Of a stretch of DNA of 64,000 nt, positions 18,380 to 26,374 are shown in pieces (position 1 is the first letter of the stretch; the number at the start of each line of letters is the position of its first letter). Source of the stretch: Ramlibacter sp. Leaf400 (GTDB lineage Bacteria > Pseudomonadota > Gammaproteobacteria > Burkholderiales > Burkholderiaceae_C). Made by a program: the position numbers and the translations under genes. Location: assembly GCF_001424545.1 (NCBI RefSeq), contig NZ_LMQL01000009.1, positions 328,101 to 392,100 on the forward strand, written 5' to 3'. The notes beneath the pieces were generated by a model that was not told the DNA's origin, searched no databases, and worked only from the letters and a program-made list of their open reading frames with translations.

Positions 18380-19774
18380 ATGACCTGGCAGCTTTCCGCC
18401 AGTGAACTGCAGCGCCGCTACCGCGACGGCAGCCTGACCCCGCGCGAGGTGGCCCAGGCCTGCCTCGCGCGGCTGGAGGCGGTGAACCCGCGCCTGAACG
18501 CGGTGGTGGCGCGGCGCGACCCCGACTTCCTGCGGGAAGCGGCCGCCTCCGCCGAGCGCCATGCGCAGGGACGGCCGCTGTCGCCCCTGGACGGCATCCC
18601 GCTGTCGGTGAAGGACAGCCTCTACACGGCCGACCTGCCGACCACCTGGGGCTGCCCGGCGCTGCGCGGGCACGCGACCGGGCAGGACGAGCTGGCGGTG
18701 GCGCGCGCCCGCGCCGCCGGCGCGCTGGTCATCGGCAAGACCAACGTGCCGGAGTTCGCGCTGGAGGGCTACACCGACAACCCGGTGTTCGGCGTCACCC
18801 GCAACCCCTGGAACCTGGAGCTCACGCCCGGCGGCTCCAGCGGCGGCGCGGTGGCCTCGGTGGCCGCCGGCATCACGCCGCTGGCCATCGGCCAGGACGG
18901 CGGCGGCTCGATCCGCCGCCCCGCTTCGCACACCGGGCTGGTGGGCCTGAAGCCTTCGCTGTCGGCGGTGCCGCGCGAGCACGTGCTGCCCAGCCTGCTG
19001 CTGGACTTCGAGGTGATCGGGCCGCTGGCCCGCACGGTGGCCGACGCGCGGCTGCTGTTCGATGTGATGCGCGGCCCTGCGCCGGTGGACCGCTCCTCGC
19101 TGGCGGCGGAACAGGCGCGGTCGCAGGTTCGCGCGTCCGCGCCGCTGCGCGTGCTCTACGTGGAGCGCTTCGGCAGCGCGCCGCTGGATCCGCAGATCGC
19201 GGCGAGCGTCGGCCGTGCGGTGGCGCGCCTGGCCGCCCTGGGCCACCGGGTCGAGACCGGCGCGCTGCCGCTGGACCTGGACTTCTATGCCGAGGCCTGG
19301 CCGCAGATCGGCCAGGTCGGGCTGGCGCAGATGTTCGACCGCCATCCAGGATGGGCGGCCCAGGCCTCGCCCAAGTACCTGGACATGGCGCACAAGGGCC
19401 GGGAGATCCCCGCCGCCCGCCTGTGGCAGGTGCTGGAGCAGGTCAAGAAGCTGCGGCGCGACAGCGTGGCCCTGTTCGAGGGCATCGACGTCATCGTGCT
19501 GCCTTCGGCTGCCGCCCTGCCGTGGAAAGCGCAGGACGCCTTCCCGACGCACATCGACGGCCAGGAGGTCGGCCCGCGCGGCCACGCCGTCTACACCGGC
19601 TGGGTCAACGCCGCCGGGCTGCCGGGGCTGGCCCTGCCCTGCGAGCCCTCGCGCGAGGGCCTGCCCATCGGCATGCAGCTGGTGGGACGCTACGGCAGCG
19701 ACGACACGCTGCTGGATCTCGGCGCGGCCTACGAGGCCGCCCACCCCTGGGCCGACCGCTGGCCCGCGTTGTAA
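18380..19774 (+). CDS. amidase signature-family amidase
   Basis: The 464-residue protein has the Ser-cisSer-Lys triad of amidase-signature enzymes: Lys78 in LSVKDS, Ser153 in GGSSGGA and the nucleophile Ser177 in DGGGSIRRPA. It starts 6 bp after the second TRAP binding-protein gene. In this setting it may hydrolyse the amide or ureido acid released by the hydantoinase, as half-amidases or ureidomalonase do in known imide and pyrimidine pathways. That role is inference. GatA is unlikely because no gatB or gatC is near. Confidence 0.85.
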   Translation: MTWQLSASELQRRYRDGSLTPREVAQACLARLEAVNPRLNAVVARRDPDFLREAAASAERHAQGRPLSPLDGIPLSVKDSLYTADLPTTWGCPALRGHATGQDELAVARARAAGALVIGKTNVPEFALEGYTDNPVFGVTRNPWNLELTPGGSSGGAVASVAAGITPLAIGQDGGGSIRRPASHTGLVGLKPSLSAVPREHVLPSLLLDFEVIGPLARTVADARLLFDVMRGPAPVDRSSLAAEQARSQVRASAPLRVLYVERFGSAPLDPQIAASVGRAVARLAALGHRVETGALPLDLDFYAEAWPQIGQVGLAQMFDRHPGWAAQASPKYLDMAHKGREIPAARLWQVLEQVKKLRRDSVALFEGIDVIVLPSAAALPWKAQDAFPTHIDGQEVGPRGHAVYTGWVNAAGLPGLALPCEPSREGLPIGMQLVGRYGSDDTLLDLGAAYEAAHPWADRWPAL

Positions 19775-19806
19775 GCACCCTTTCCCTAGCTTCGAGGAGA
19801 CCGAAC

Positions 19807-20784
19807 ATGCAAAGACGGCTGGTCCTGCAGTCGGCGGCCGCGGCCGCGGCTGCCATCGCCCTTCCCTCCGTCCGGGCGCAAGCCTGGCCCAGCGGCCCGA
19901 TCAAGCTGGTCGTCGGCTTTCCGCCCGGCGGCGGGGCCGACGCGCTGGCCCGCGTGCTCGGCCAGAAGCTGGCGGACGTGTGGAAGCAGCCGGTGGTCAT
20001 CGAGAACAAGGCCGGAGCGTCCGGCACGGTGGCTGCCGACTACGTGGCGCAGCAGGCCGGCGACGGCTCCACGCTGCTGCTCACCACCATCAACAGCCAC
20101 GCCCTGGCGCCGGCCGTGCTGCCCAAGCTGCGCTACCACCCGGAGCGCGACTTCGTGCCGGTGGCCCTGCTGGGGCTCACGCCCAACCTGCTGATCGGCG
20201 GGGCGATGCAGCCGGCCAGGACCGTCAAGGACCTGGTGGCGCTGTGCAAGGCGCAGCCGGGGCGGGTCACGTTCGGCTCCGCCGGCGCCGGCACCGCGCA
20301 GCACTTCGCGCTGGAGCTGTTCAAGCTGCGCGCCGGGCTGGATGCGCTGCACGTGCCCTACAAGGGCAGCGGCCCCCTGCTCACCGACCTGGTCGGCGGG
20401 CAGATCCAGTACAGCTTCGAGACCATGACCGCGGCGACGCCGCATGTGAAGTCGGGCCGCGCGATCGCGATCGCGCAGACGCGCGCCAAGCGCGTCAAGG
20501 CCTACCCCGACGTGCCCACCATGCAGGAGCAGGGCTTCGCGGGATTCGAGACGTTCAACTGGTACGGCATCTCGGGCCCGGCCAAGCTGCCCGCGCCGAT
20601 CGCGCAGAAGATGAACAAGGACATCCAGGCCGTGCTGGCGATGCCCGAGGTGCGCGAGAAGTACGACACCTTCGGCGTGGAGGACGGCGGCGGATCGCCC
20701 GAGCGCTTTGCGGAACTGCAGCGCTCGGAGATCGCCAAGTGGGCCAAGGTCGCGAAGGAAGCCAATGTCCGCGTCGACGGCTGA
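19807..20784 (+). CDS. Bug/TctC-family periplasmic binding protein
   Basis: The 325-residue protein starts MQRRLVLQSAAAAAAAIALPSVRAQAWP, an export signal (possibly Tat-like, with an early RR), and shows the Bug pattern: PIKLVVGFPPGGGADALARVLGQKL, VVIENKAGASGTVAADYVA, HVPYKGSGPLLTDLVGGQIQ. These proteins bind small carboxylates or aromatic acids and may serve tripartite tricarboxylate transporters. No TctA or TctB gene is in the window. Its 3' end overlaps the next gene by 20 bp, tying it to the hydantoinase operon. Confidence 0.92.
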   Translation: MQRRLVLQSAAAAAAAIALPSVRAQAWPSGPIKLVVGFPPGGGADALARVLGQKLADVWKQPVVIENKAGASGTVAADYVAQQAGDGSTLLLTTINSHALAPAVLPKLRYHPERDFVPVALLGLTPNLLIGGAMQPARTVKDLVALCKAQPGRVTFGSAGAGTAQHFALELFKLRAGLDALHVPYKGSGPLLTDLVGGQIQYSFETMTAATPHVKSGRAIAIAQTRAKRVKAYPDVPTMQEQGFAGFETFNWYGISGPAKLPAPIAQKMNKDIQAVLAMPEVREKYDTFGVEDGGGSPERFAELQRSEIAKWAKVAKEANVRVDG

Positions 20785-21559
20785 CGACACGACCGGCCGC
20801 TCCGGCACGGGCCGGGTGGCGCAAGCGCTCCTGATCGCCCGGCGCGGCGGCCCGCCGGCGGACGCCGCCGCGATGGCGGCGCTGCTGCAGGGGCCGGGCG
20901 ATGCCTACCAGGTGCAGCAGCAGGTCGCCGACGGGCTCGGTGCCAGGCCGGCGGGCGAGATGTTCTGGAAGTCCGGGGGCCCGTCGCGCGACGCGGTGCT
21001 CACCCATGCCCCGCTGCCGCCCCAGGGGGTGTGGACCAGCCCGGCGAACGCCCGCGAGCATCCATTCCGGCTGCGCGTGATCGAAGCCGAGATCGCGCTG
21101 CGCCTGGGCGCCGAGGTGTCCGCGGCCCGCGCGGCCAGTCTCACCCCTGCCGACGCCACGTCGCTGGTGGAATCGATGGCCGTCTCCATCGAGATCGTGG
21201 ACTCGCGCTGGGCGCAGGGGCTACAGGCGCCGCCGCTGCTGAAGCTGGCCGACCTCCAGTCGCACGGCGCCCTGGTGCTCGGCGCCTGGCGCCCCTACGA
21301 GGCGCGCGCGTGGGCCGAGCAGTCGTGCACCGTCGCCATCGGCAGCGGCGAGCCGCGGGTCTTCCGGGGCACGCACTCGCTGGGCGATCCCGCCTGGCTG
21401 CTGCCCACCTGGCTGCGCCATGCGACCCGCTCGGGCCGGCCGGTCCGGCGCGGCACGGTGGTCACCACGGGCACCTGGTGCGGCATGCTGCCCGCCGCGC
21501 CGGGCGACGCGGTCCAGGTCCGCTTCGACGGCATCGGCGAAGCGTTCGTGCAGCTGTAG
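20765..21559 (+). CDS. 2-keto-4-pentenoate hydratase/FAH-superfamily protein
   Basis: The 264-residue protein resembles MhpD-type hydratases and fumarylacetoacetase-like proteins. The acidic metal-site block RLRVIEAEIALRLG (around residues 98-112), SMAVSIEIVDSRW, and the late TGTWCGMLPAAPGDAV, where hydratases usually have TGSLT, are visible. The last differs at the usual Ser, so the exact reaction is uncertain. The start at 20765 overlaps the Bug gene by 20 bp. It ends the operon and is convergent, 1 bp apart, with the aminotransferase gene. Confidence 0.68.
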   Translation: MSASTADDTTGRSGTGRVAQALLIARRGGPPADAAAMAALLQGPGDAYQVQQQVADGLGARPAGEMFWKSGGPSRDAVLTHAPLPPQGVWTSPANAREHPFRLRVIEAEIALRLGAEVSAARAASLTPADATSLVESMAVSIEIVDSRWAQGLQAPPLLKLADLQSHGALVLGAWRPYEARAWAEQSCTVAIGSGEPRVFRGTHSLGDPAWLLPTWLRHATRSGRPVRRGTVVTTGTWCGMLPAAPGDAVQVRFDGIGEAFVQL

Positions 21560-21560
21560 T

Positions 21561-22793
21561 TCAGCCGCGGTCCTGGCGGGCCGCGGTGCGGCCCAGGTGC
21601 TCCAGCGCGGCCAGCGTGCCGCTCTCGCGCAGGCGCACGCCGGCGAGCTTCAGGCCCATCTCGCAGCCACCCAACGCGGCGACCAGCGAGAGGTCGTTGC
21701 ATTCGCCCAGGTGGCCGATGCGGAACATCCGTCCCTTCACCTTGCCCAGCCCGGCGCCCAGCGACATGTTGAAGTGCCGGTAGACCGCCTCGCGCACCTT
21801 GTCGGCGTCGACGCCCTGGGGCAGCAGCACGCCGGTGAGCACCGGGGAGTACACCGCCGGGTCGGCGCACTGGACCTCCAGGCCCCAGGCCTGCACCGCG
21901 GCGCGGCAGGCGGCGGCCAGCCGCTGGTGGCGGGCGAAGACCTGCTCCAGGCCCTCGGCCTCGATCATGGCTATGGCTTCCGACAGCGCGTACAGCAGGT
22001 TGGTGTTGGGCGTGTACGGCCAGTAGCCGGTGCGGTTCATCTCGATGATCTCGTCCCAGGCCCAGAACGACCTGGGCAGCGTGGCCGTCTTGCTGGCGGC
22101 GACCGCTTTCGGCGACAGCGCATTGAAGCTGATGCCCGGGGGGAGCATCAGGCCCTTCTGCGAGCCGCTCACCGTCACGTCGACGCCCCACTCGTCGTGC
22201 CGGTAGTCCGCCGAGGCCAGCCCGGAGATCGTGTCCACCATCAGCAGCGCGGGGTGCCCGGCCGCATCGATCGCCCGGCGCACCGCCGCGATGTCCGAGG
22301 TGACGCCGGTGGAGGTTTCGTTGTGCACCACGCAGACGGCCTTGATCGCGTGCTGCGGATCGCGACGCAGCCGCTCCTCGATCTGGCCGGCCTGCACGCC
22401 GTGGCGCCAGCCGGGCGCCTCGGGCAGGTGCGGGTCCGTGCCCTCGTACCGCAGGAACTCCGGTTGCAGTCCGAGCCGCAGCGCCATCCGGTTCCACAGC
22501 GTGGCGAAGTGGCCGGTCTCGAACATCAGCACCGCGTCGCCCGGGCTGAGGGTGTTGGCCAGCGCCGCCTCCCAGGCGCCGGTGCCGGACGCCGGGTAGA
22601 TCACCACCGGATGCTGCGTCCGGAAGATGCGCCGGATGCCGGCCAGCACCTGCCGCCCCAGGGCGCCGAACTCCGGGCCGCGGTGGTCGATGGTGGGGTA
22701 GCTCATGGCGCGCAGCAGGCGGTCCGGCACCGGCGACGGCCCGGGGATCTGCAGGAAGTGGCGCCCGGCCGGATGGAAGTTCAGGTTCAGCAT
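21561..22793 (-). CDS. class V aminotransferase, serine-glyoxylate/alanine-glyoxylate type
   Basis: The 410-residue PLP enzyme belongs to the AGT/SGAT branch. The N-terminal IPGPSPVPDRLLRAM, the VVHNETSTGV block that positions PLP, Asp187 in MVDTISGLAS, and the Schiff-base Lys213 in SGSQKGLMLPPG are present. Such enzymes transfer an amino group from serine or alanine to glyoxylate. The link to glyoxylate is strengthened by an upstream element almost identical to the one before gcl. Which amino donor is used cannot be told. Confidence 0.85.
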   Translation of the reverse strand: MLNLNFHPAGRHFLQIPGPSPVPDRLLRAMSYPTIDHRGPEFGALGRQVLAGIRRIFRTQHPVVIYPASGTGAWEAALANTLSPGDAVLMFETGHFATLWNRMALRLGLQPEFLRYEGTDPHLPEAPGWRHGVQAGQIEERLRRDPQHAIKAVCVVHNETSTGVTSDIAAVRRAIDAAGHPALLMVDTISGLASADYRHDEWGVDVTVSGSQKGLMLPPGISFNALSPKAVAASKTATLPRSFWAWDEIIEMNRTGYWPYTPNTNLLYALSEAIAMIEAEGLEQVFARHQRLAAACRAAVQAWGLEVQCADPAVYSPVLTGVLLPQGVDADKVREAVYRHFNMSLGAGLGKVKGRMFRIGHLGECNDLSLVAALGGCEMGLKLAGVRLRESGTLAALEHLGRTAARQDRG

Positions 22794-22906
22794 CGTTCTG
22801 TGGCCTCGGGTTATGTGCGCCCGTGCTGCGGCGATGCAGTGGCAAGGAACGCCAGGGCGCCGGGGGACTCTAGGCCGCGCTGCGCGCCGCCGGAAGGCTA
22901 GGCTGC

Positions 22907-22933
22907 GCGATAAGACTTATTCCGGGGCGGAAT
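22907..22933 (-). promoter_or_regulatory. putative LysR-type operator upstream of the aminotransferase gene, twin of the gcl element
   Basis: ATTCCG-N3-CGGAAT at 22919-22933 differs from the gcl palindrome only in the three central bases, has the same orientation to its gene, and the adjoining 12 bp agree at 9 positions. It lies 126 bp upstream of the aminotransferase start, in a 191-bp gap with no other gene. Confidence 0.55.
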
Positions 22934-22984
22934 GGACGCCAGGCGAGTCTGCCCCGCTGCACGGGATCCCGCGCCCTCCCGGCC

Positions 22985-24643
22985 TCAATCCGCGGGCAGG
23001 TCGCGGGCCGACGCCAGCGCCCGGAGCGCGAGCGACTTGCGCCGGCCGCGAAGGGGCAGCATGTGCCGGGGCGCGCTGCCGGCCTCCACGCCGGCGGCGT
23101 CCAGGACGTCCTGCGACACGACCAGCCTTGCATCGAAGCTCTTGCACAGCTCCTGCAGCCGCGCCGCCGTGTTGACCGCGTCGCCCACGGCCGTGAAGGT
23201 GCGGGTCTCCTGCCAGCCGACTTCGCCGACCACGGCACGGCCCGCATGGAGGCCGATGCCGAACCCCAGGGGCTGGCCGAGCTCGGCGCGGAACCGCTCG
23301 TTCTCCGCGTCGATCCCGGCCTCGATCGCGTGAGCGGCCCTCAGCGCCTGGCGGCAGGCGGTGGCCAGGTCCGTGTCGAGCCCGAAGATCGCCATCACGC
23401 TGTCGCCGATGAACTGGTTGGGGACACCGCCCGCCTCGCGCACGGCCTGGCCCACCACGTCGAAGAAGCGGTCCAGGACATAGGCGAGGTCGTGCGGCAG
23501 GTGCCGCTCCGAGAGCGTGGTCCAGCGGCGCAGGTCCACGAACAGCACACCGACCTCCCGCTCCACGCCGGTCTGCCGGGGCGCGCGCCAGGAGGCCGAG
23601 GCGGACAGCAGCGGCGTGACCGCGACCGGCCCCAGCGGGCGCAGCTGGCAGGCCAGCCGCACGCCCGCCGGCGCGCCGATGCGCCTGAGCGTGCGGCGCT
23701 CCTGGGCGGAAGGCGGGGGGCAGTTCGCCGGATCGCCGGCGACGCGGACCCGGCAGGTCGAACAACGCGCCCGGCCCCCGCACAGGGACAGGTGCGGGAT
23801 GCCGTGTTCGCGGCTGGCCTCCAGCACCGACCAGCCGCGCGGCACGGCCACGGTGCGCGACGGGTAGGTGAGCGTGACCAGGAGGCCCCGACGTTGCTCT
23901 CGCCAGGAGCGCCACAGCCTGCTCGAAAGCACGAAGGCCAGGGCCGCCCCGAAGGACACGGTGATCCAGTCCACCGCGGCGGCCAGCTGCGCCGCCTGCG
24001 CCGTGCCGACCGGCGCGCCCGGCGCGCGCGCCGCGGGCGAGGACGCGAGCTCACGCGCCATCGCCAGGAAGCCCAGGCCCGCCAGCACGGGCAGGAGCAG
24101 CGCCGCCGCGAAGGCGAGGTGGAAGCGCTCGCGCCAGCCCTTGCGGTGGCGCAGGACGAGGTGGATGCCGATGCAGCCGTGCAGCCAGGCGATGCACATC
24201 AGGGCCATCTGCCGCCCGCCGGCGTCGTTGGCCCAGAGGGTGGTGACGACGCGCGTGTAGTCGTCCTGCAGCCCGAACCGTTCGTGGGCCAGCCGGGTGA
24301 ACGCGAAATGGGACGCCAGCAGGAACGGGACGCTCAACCCCAGCACGATGCGCCCCCACTCCAGGGGCGGCATGCGCAGCGTGCGGCGGGCGTGCAGCGC
24401 GGTCAATGCCAGTACGATGTGGACGAGCAGCGCGCCGTAGAACACCACCGTGAGCGGCAGGCTGCGCCAGGCGGCGACGAACCACTCCCGCGAGCTTTCC
24501 GCGGCGGCCAGCGAGACCAGCCCCGCCGCGTGGTTGAGCAGGTGGGTGGCGACGTAGGCGAAGAGGACGATGCCCGACGCGAGGCGAAGCCCGCGGCTGG
24601 AACCAGGACGCGAATTGAGCAATGTCAGGAACGATCCGGCCAT
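22985..24643 (-). CDS. membrane-anchored adenylate/guanylate cyclase with an internal 2Fe-2S ferredoxin domain
   Basis: The 552-residue protein has three parts. Residues 15-250 hold about six membrane helices with conserved histidines (ATHLLNHA, LLVHIVLAL, IAWLHGCIGIHL) resembling a cytochrome-b-like anchor. Residues 255-345 are a plant-type ferredoxin with CGGRARCSTCRV and a later Cys in RLACQL. Residues 360-530 are a class III cyclase with FVDLRRWTTL, FIGDSVMAIFG and GDAVNTAARLQ. The usual substrate-selecting Lys before FIGD is Gln here, so ATP specificity is not certain. It is divergent from a Crp/Fnr regulator gene, and their 5' ends overlap by 22 bp. Confidence 0.87.
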   Translation of the reverse strand: MAGSFLTLLNSRPGSSRGLRLASGIVLFAYVATHLLNHAAGLVSLAAAESSREWFVAAWRSLPLTVVFYGALLVHIVLALTALHARRTLRMPPLEWGRIVLGLSVPFLLASHFAFTRLAHERFGLQDDYTRVVTTLWANDAGGRQMALMCIAWLHGCIGIHLVLRHRKGWRERFHLAFAAALLLPVLAGLGFLAMARELASSPAARAPGAPVGTAQAAQLAAAVDWITVSFGAALAFVLSSRLWRSWREQRRGLLVTLTYPSRTVAVPRGWSVLEASREHGIPHLSLCGGRARCSTCRVRVAGDPANCPPPSAQERRTLRRIGAPAGVRLACQLRPLGPVAVTPLLSASASWRAPRQTGVEREVGVLFVDLRRWTTLSERHLPHDLAYVLDRFFDVVGQAVREAGGVPNQFIGDSVMAIFGLDTDLATACRQALRAAHAIEAGIDAENERFRAELGQPLGFGIGLHAGRAVVGEVGWQETRTFTAVGDAVNTAARLQELCKSFDARLVVSQDVLDAAGVEAGSAPRHMLPLRGRRKSLALRALASARDLPAD

Positions 24644-25314
24644 CCAGCCTGGGACTCAGGAAGATCGACTTGCTGCAGGGCCTGCCCGCCGCGCGGCTCG
24701 ACGCGATCAGCCGCCAGTGCGGCTGGCGGCATTATGAAGCGGGGCAGCGGCTGGTCTCGCGCGAGGCCGCCGACCGCGACCTGCACATGATCGTCGCGGG
24801 CAGCGTGCGGATCACCAGCTATTCCGAAGGCGGGCGCGAGACCAGCTTCCGCGACCTGGCCGCGGGCACCTCGTACGGCGAAGTCTCCGCGCTCGACGGC
24901 CTGCCGCGGTCGGTCGACGTGGTGGCGCTCGCGTCCACGGTGATCGCCTCGCTGCCCCCGGCCGAGTTCCGCGCCCTGCTGCGCGAGGAGTGGATCGTCA
25001 ACGAGCGCGTGCTGCTGCGATTGACCGACCTGGTGCGGCGCCTGACCGGCCGCGTGCTGGACCTGAGCACCCGCACCGTGCAGCGCCGCATCCTCGACGA
25101 GCTCCTGCGGCTGGCGCGGGCCGGCCAGGTGGAAGGCAACACCGCGCGCATCGATCCGGCACCGCGGCATGCGGAGATGGCCAGCCTGGTCAGCACCTAC
25201 CGCGAGCAGGTCACGCGCGAGCTGTCGGCGCTGGTGAAGGCCGGCGTGCTGGCCAAGGACGGCACGGCCCTGGTGGTGCGCGACCTCGACCGGCTGCGGT
25301 CGCTCGCTTCCTGA
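24622..25314 (+). CDS. Crp/Fnr-family transcriptional regulator
   Basis: The 230-residue protein has an N-terminal cyclic-nucleotide-binding fold (residues about 15-130; SYGEVSALDGLPRSVDVVAL is the phosphate-binding-cassette region) and a C-terminal winged helix with MASLVSTYREQVTRELSALVKAGVL as the recognition region. The cassette has GEVSALDG and PRSV, near the GE...R(S/T) pattern of cAMP-binding members. No N-terminal FNR cysteine set is present. Its start lies inside the divergent cyclase gene, which suggests it reads the product of that cyclase. Confidence 0.88.
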   Translation: MSGTIRPSSLGLRKIDLLQGLPAARLDAISRQCGWRHYEAGQRLVSREAADRDLHMIVAGSVRITSYSEGGRETSFRDLAAGTSYGEVSALDGLPRSVDVVALASTVIASLPPAEFRALLREEWIVNERVLLRLTDLVRRLTGRVLDLSTRTVQRRILDELLRLARAGQVEGNTARIDPAPRHAEMASLVSTYREQVTRELSALVKAGVLAKDGTALVVRDLDRLRSLAS

Positions 25315-25336
25315 CGCAGACGCGGCTCGGGCCGGC

Positions 25337-25360
25337 TGCGTTTTCCGGTGCGAAAACGCA
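25337..25360. promoter_or_regulatory. perfect inverted repeat TGCGTTTT-N8-AAAACGCA downstream of the Crp/Fnr gene
   Basis: Two perfect 8-bp arms surround an 8-bp spacer. It begins 22 bp after the Crp/Fnr stop and ends 94 bp before the DUF4148 start. It could be a factor-independent terminator stem, although no T-run follows, or a dimeric regulator operator for the DUF4148-DoxX pair. Confidence 0.45.
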
Positions 25361-25454
25361 CTTACCCCCGGCAGGTGCATCCCTAGAGTCCGGGTTGTCG
25401 GCCCAAGGCTTTCACGAGCCACCGGCACCCAACAGCACTCAAAAGGAAACCACC

Positions 25455-25817
25455 ATGAACCGCAAAGCCGCCCTCGCCCTCCTTCTCGCCGCCTCCGCCG
25501 CCGCCGGCAATGCCTTCGCGGACGACATCACCGTCGAGACCGTGCCGTTCGCGTCGACCGCCTCGCGCGCCGAGGTCGTCGCGCAGATGAACGCCTTCCG
25601 CGCTTCGGGCACGAATCCGTGGGCGCTCGAGTTCGACGCCCTCGCCGGCTTCAAGGGCACCCGCAGCCGCGCGCAGGTCACGGCCGAATACCTCGCCGAG
25701 CGCGACAAGGTCGCGGCCTTCACCGCCGAGGACAGCGGCTCCGGCTACCTGGCCCAGGACCGTGACGGCGACGCGCCCGCGCTGCGCCTGGCCGGCCAGC
25801 CCGCCGCGGCGCATTGA
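25455..25817 (+). CDS. DUF4148-type secreted small protein
   Basis: The 120-residue product begins MNRKAALALLLAASAAAGNAFADD with a clear Sec signal peptide cleaved near residue 22. The mature part has the SRAEVVAQMNAFRASGTNPWA and SRAQVTAEYLAERDKVAAF repeats typical of DUF4148, a short periplasmic family abundant in Burkholderiales with no known function. An AAAGGAAAC ribosome-binding site precedes the ATG. It lies upstream of a DoxX-family gene on the same strand. Confidence 0.82.
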   Translation: MNRKAALALLLAASAAAGNAFADDITVETVPFASTASRAEVVAQMNAFRASGTNPWALEFDALAGFKGTRSRAQVTAEYLAERDKVAAFTAEDSGSGYLAQDRDGDAPALRLAGQPAAAH

Positions 25818-25869
25818 TCGAACAAGACATTGCGGCAGGCCCTCGCCTGCCGCCCTCCAAGGACAACCG

Positions 25870-26301
25870 ATGCCCACTTCCATTCCCCTGAATGCCGCGG
25901 CGCTCGCCGCCCGCCTCTGCCTGGCCCTGCTGTTCATCCCGTCGGGATTCGCCAAGATCGCCGGCTTCGCCCGCTTGACGGGCTACATCGCGTCGAAGGG
26001 CGTGCCGCTGCCGGAGCTGTGCGCGGCCATCGCCATCGGGGCCGAGCTCGGCCTGGGCGTGCTGCTGCTGGCCGGATTCAGGACCCGCTGGGCGGCCCTG
26101 GGCCTGGCCCTCTTCGTCGCCGTGGTCACGCCGATCTTCCATGGCTTCTGGGCCGTCCCGGCGGAACAGGTCGCCCTCCAGCAGCAGATGTTCTTCAAGA
26201 ACGTCGGCATCCTGGCCGGCCTGTTGCTCCTGGCCTCGGTGGGAGCGGGACGCTGGAGCCTGGACGACGCGCCGGTCATGGCCCGGCACGCCAGGGCCTG
26301 A
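25870..26301 (+). CDS. DoxX-family membrane protein
   Basis: The 143-residue protein has four membrane helices and the DoxX pattern LCLALLFIPSGFAKIAGF near the N-terminus, followed by LPELCAAIAIGAELGLGVLLLAGF and FFKNVGILAGLLLLAS. DoxX proteins are small inner-membrane proteins often linked to redox or respiratory stress, but the function is seldom known. It follows the DUF4148 gene by 52 bp and probably shares its transcript. Confidence 0.85.
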   Translation: MPTSIPLNAAALAARLCLALLFIPSGFAKIAGFARLTGYIASKGVPLPELCAAIAIGAELGLGVLLLAGFRTRWAALGLALFVAVVTPIFHGFWAVPAEQVALQQQMFFKNVGILAGLLLLASVGAGRWSLDDAPVMARHARA

Positions 26302-26340
26302 CGCGCCCCGGAGATGCCGGACGGCAACGCGACGTGCGCG

Positions 26341-26374
26341 CGATCACTCGCGCAGGTCCACGATCACTCGCGCA
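26341..26374. repeat. 14-bp direct repeat at the 3' end of a Bug gene
   Basis: CGATCACTCGCGCA occurs at 26341-26354 and again at 26361-26374, a 20-bp period. The second copy contains the stop codon of the Bug gene read leftward. It looks like a small local duplication at a convergent gene junction. Confidence 0.6.

Noticed and set aside
18380..19774. GatA subunit of the tRNA amidotransferase
   Set aside because: There is no gatB or gatC nearby, and the gene sits in a catabolic operon.
26341..26374. Attachment site of a mobile element
   Set aside because: The repeat copies are only 20 bp apart, with no integrase, tRNA or element between them.
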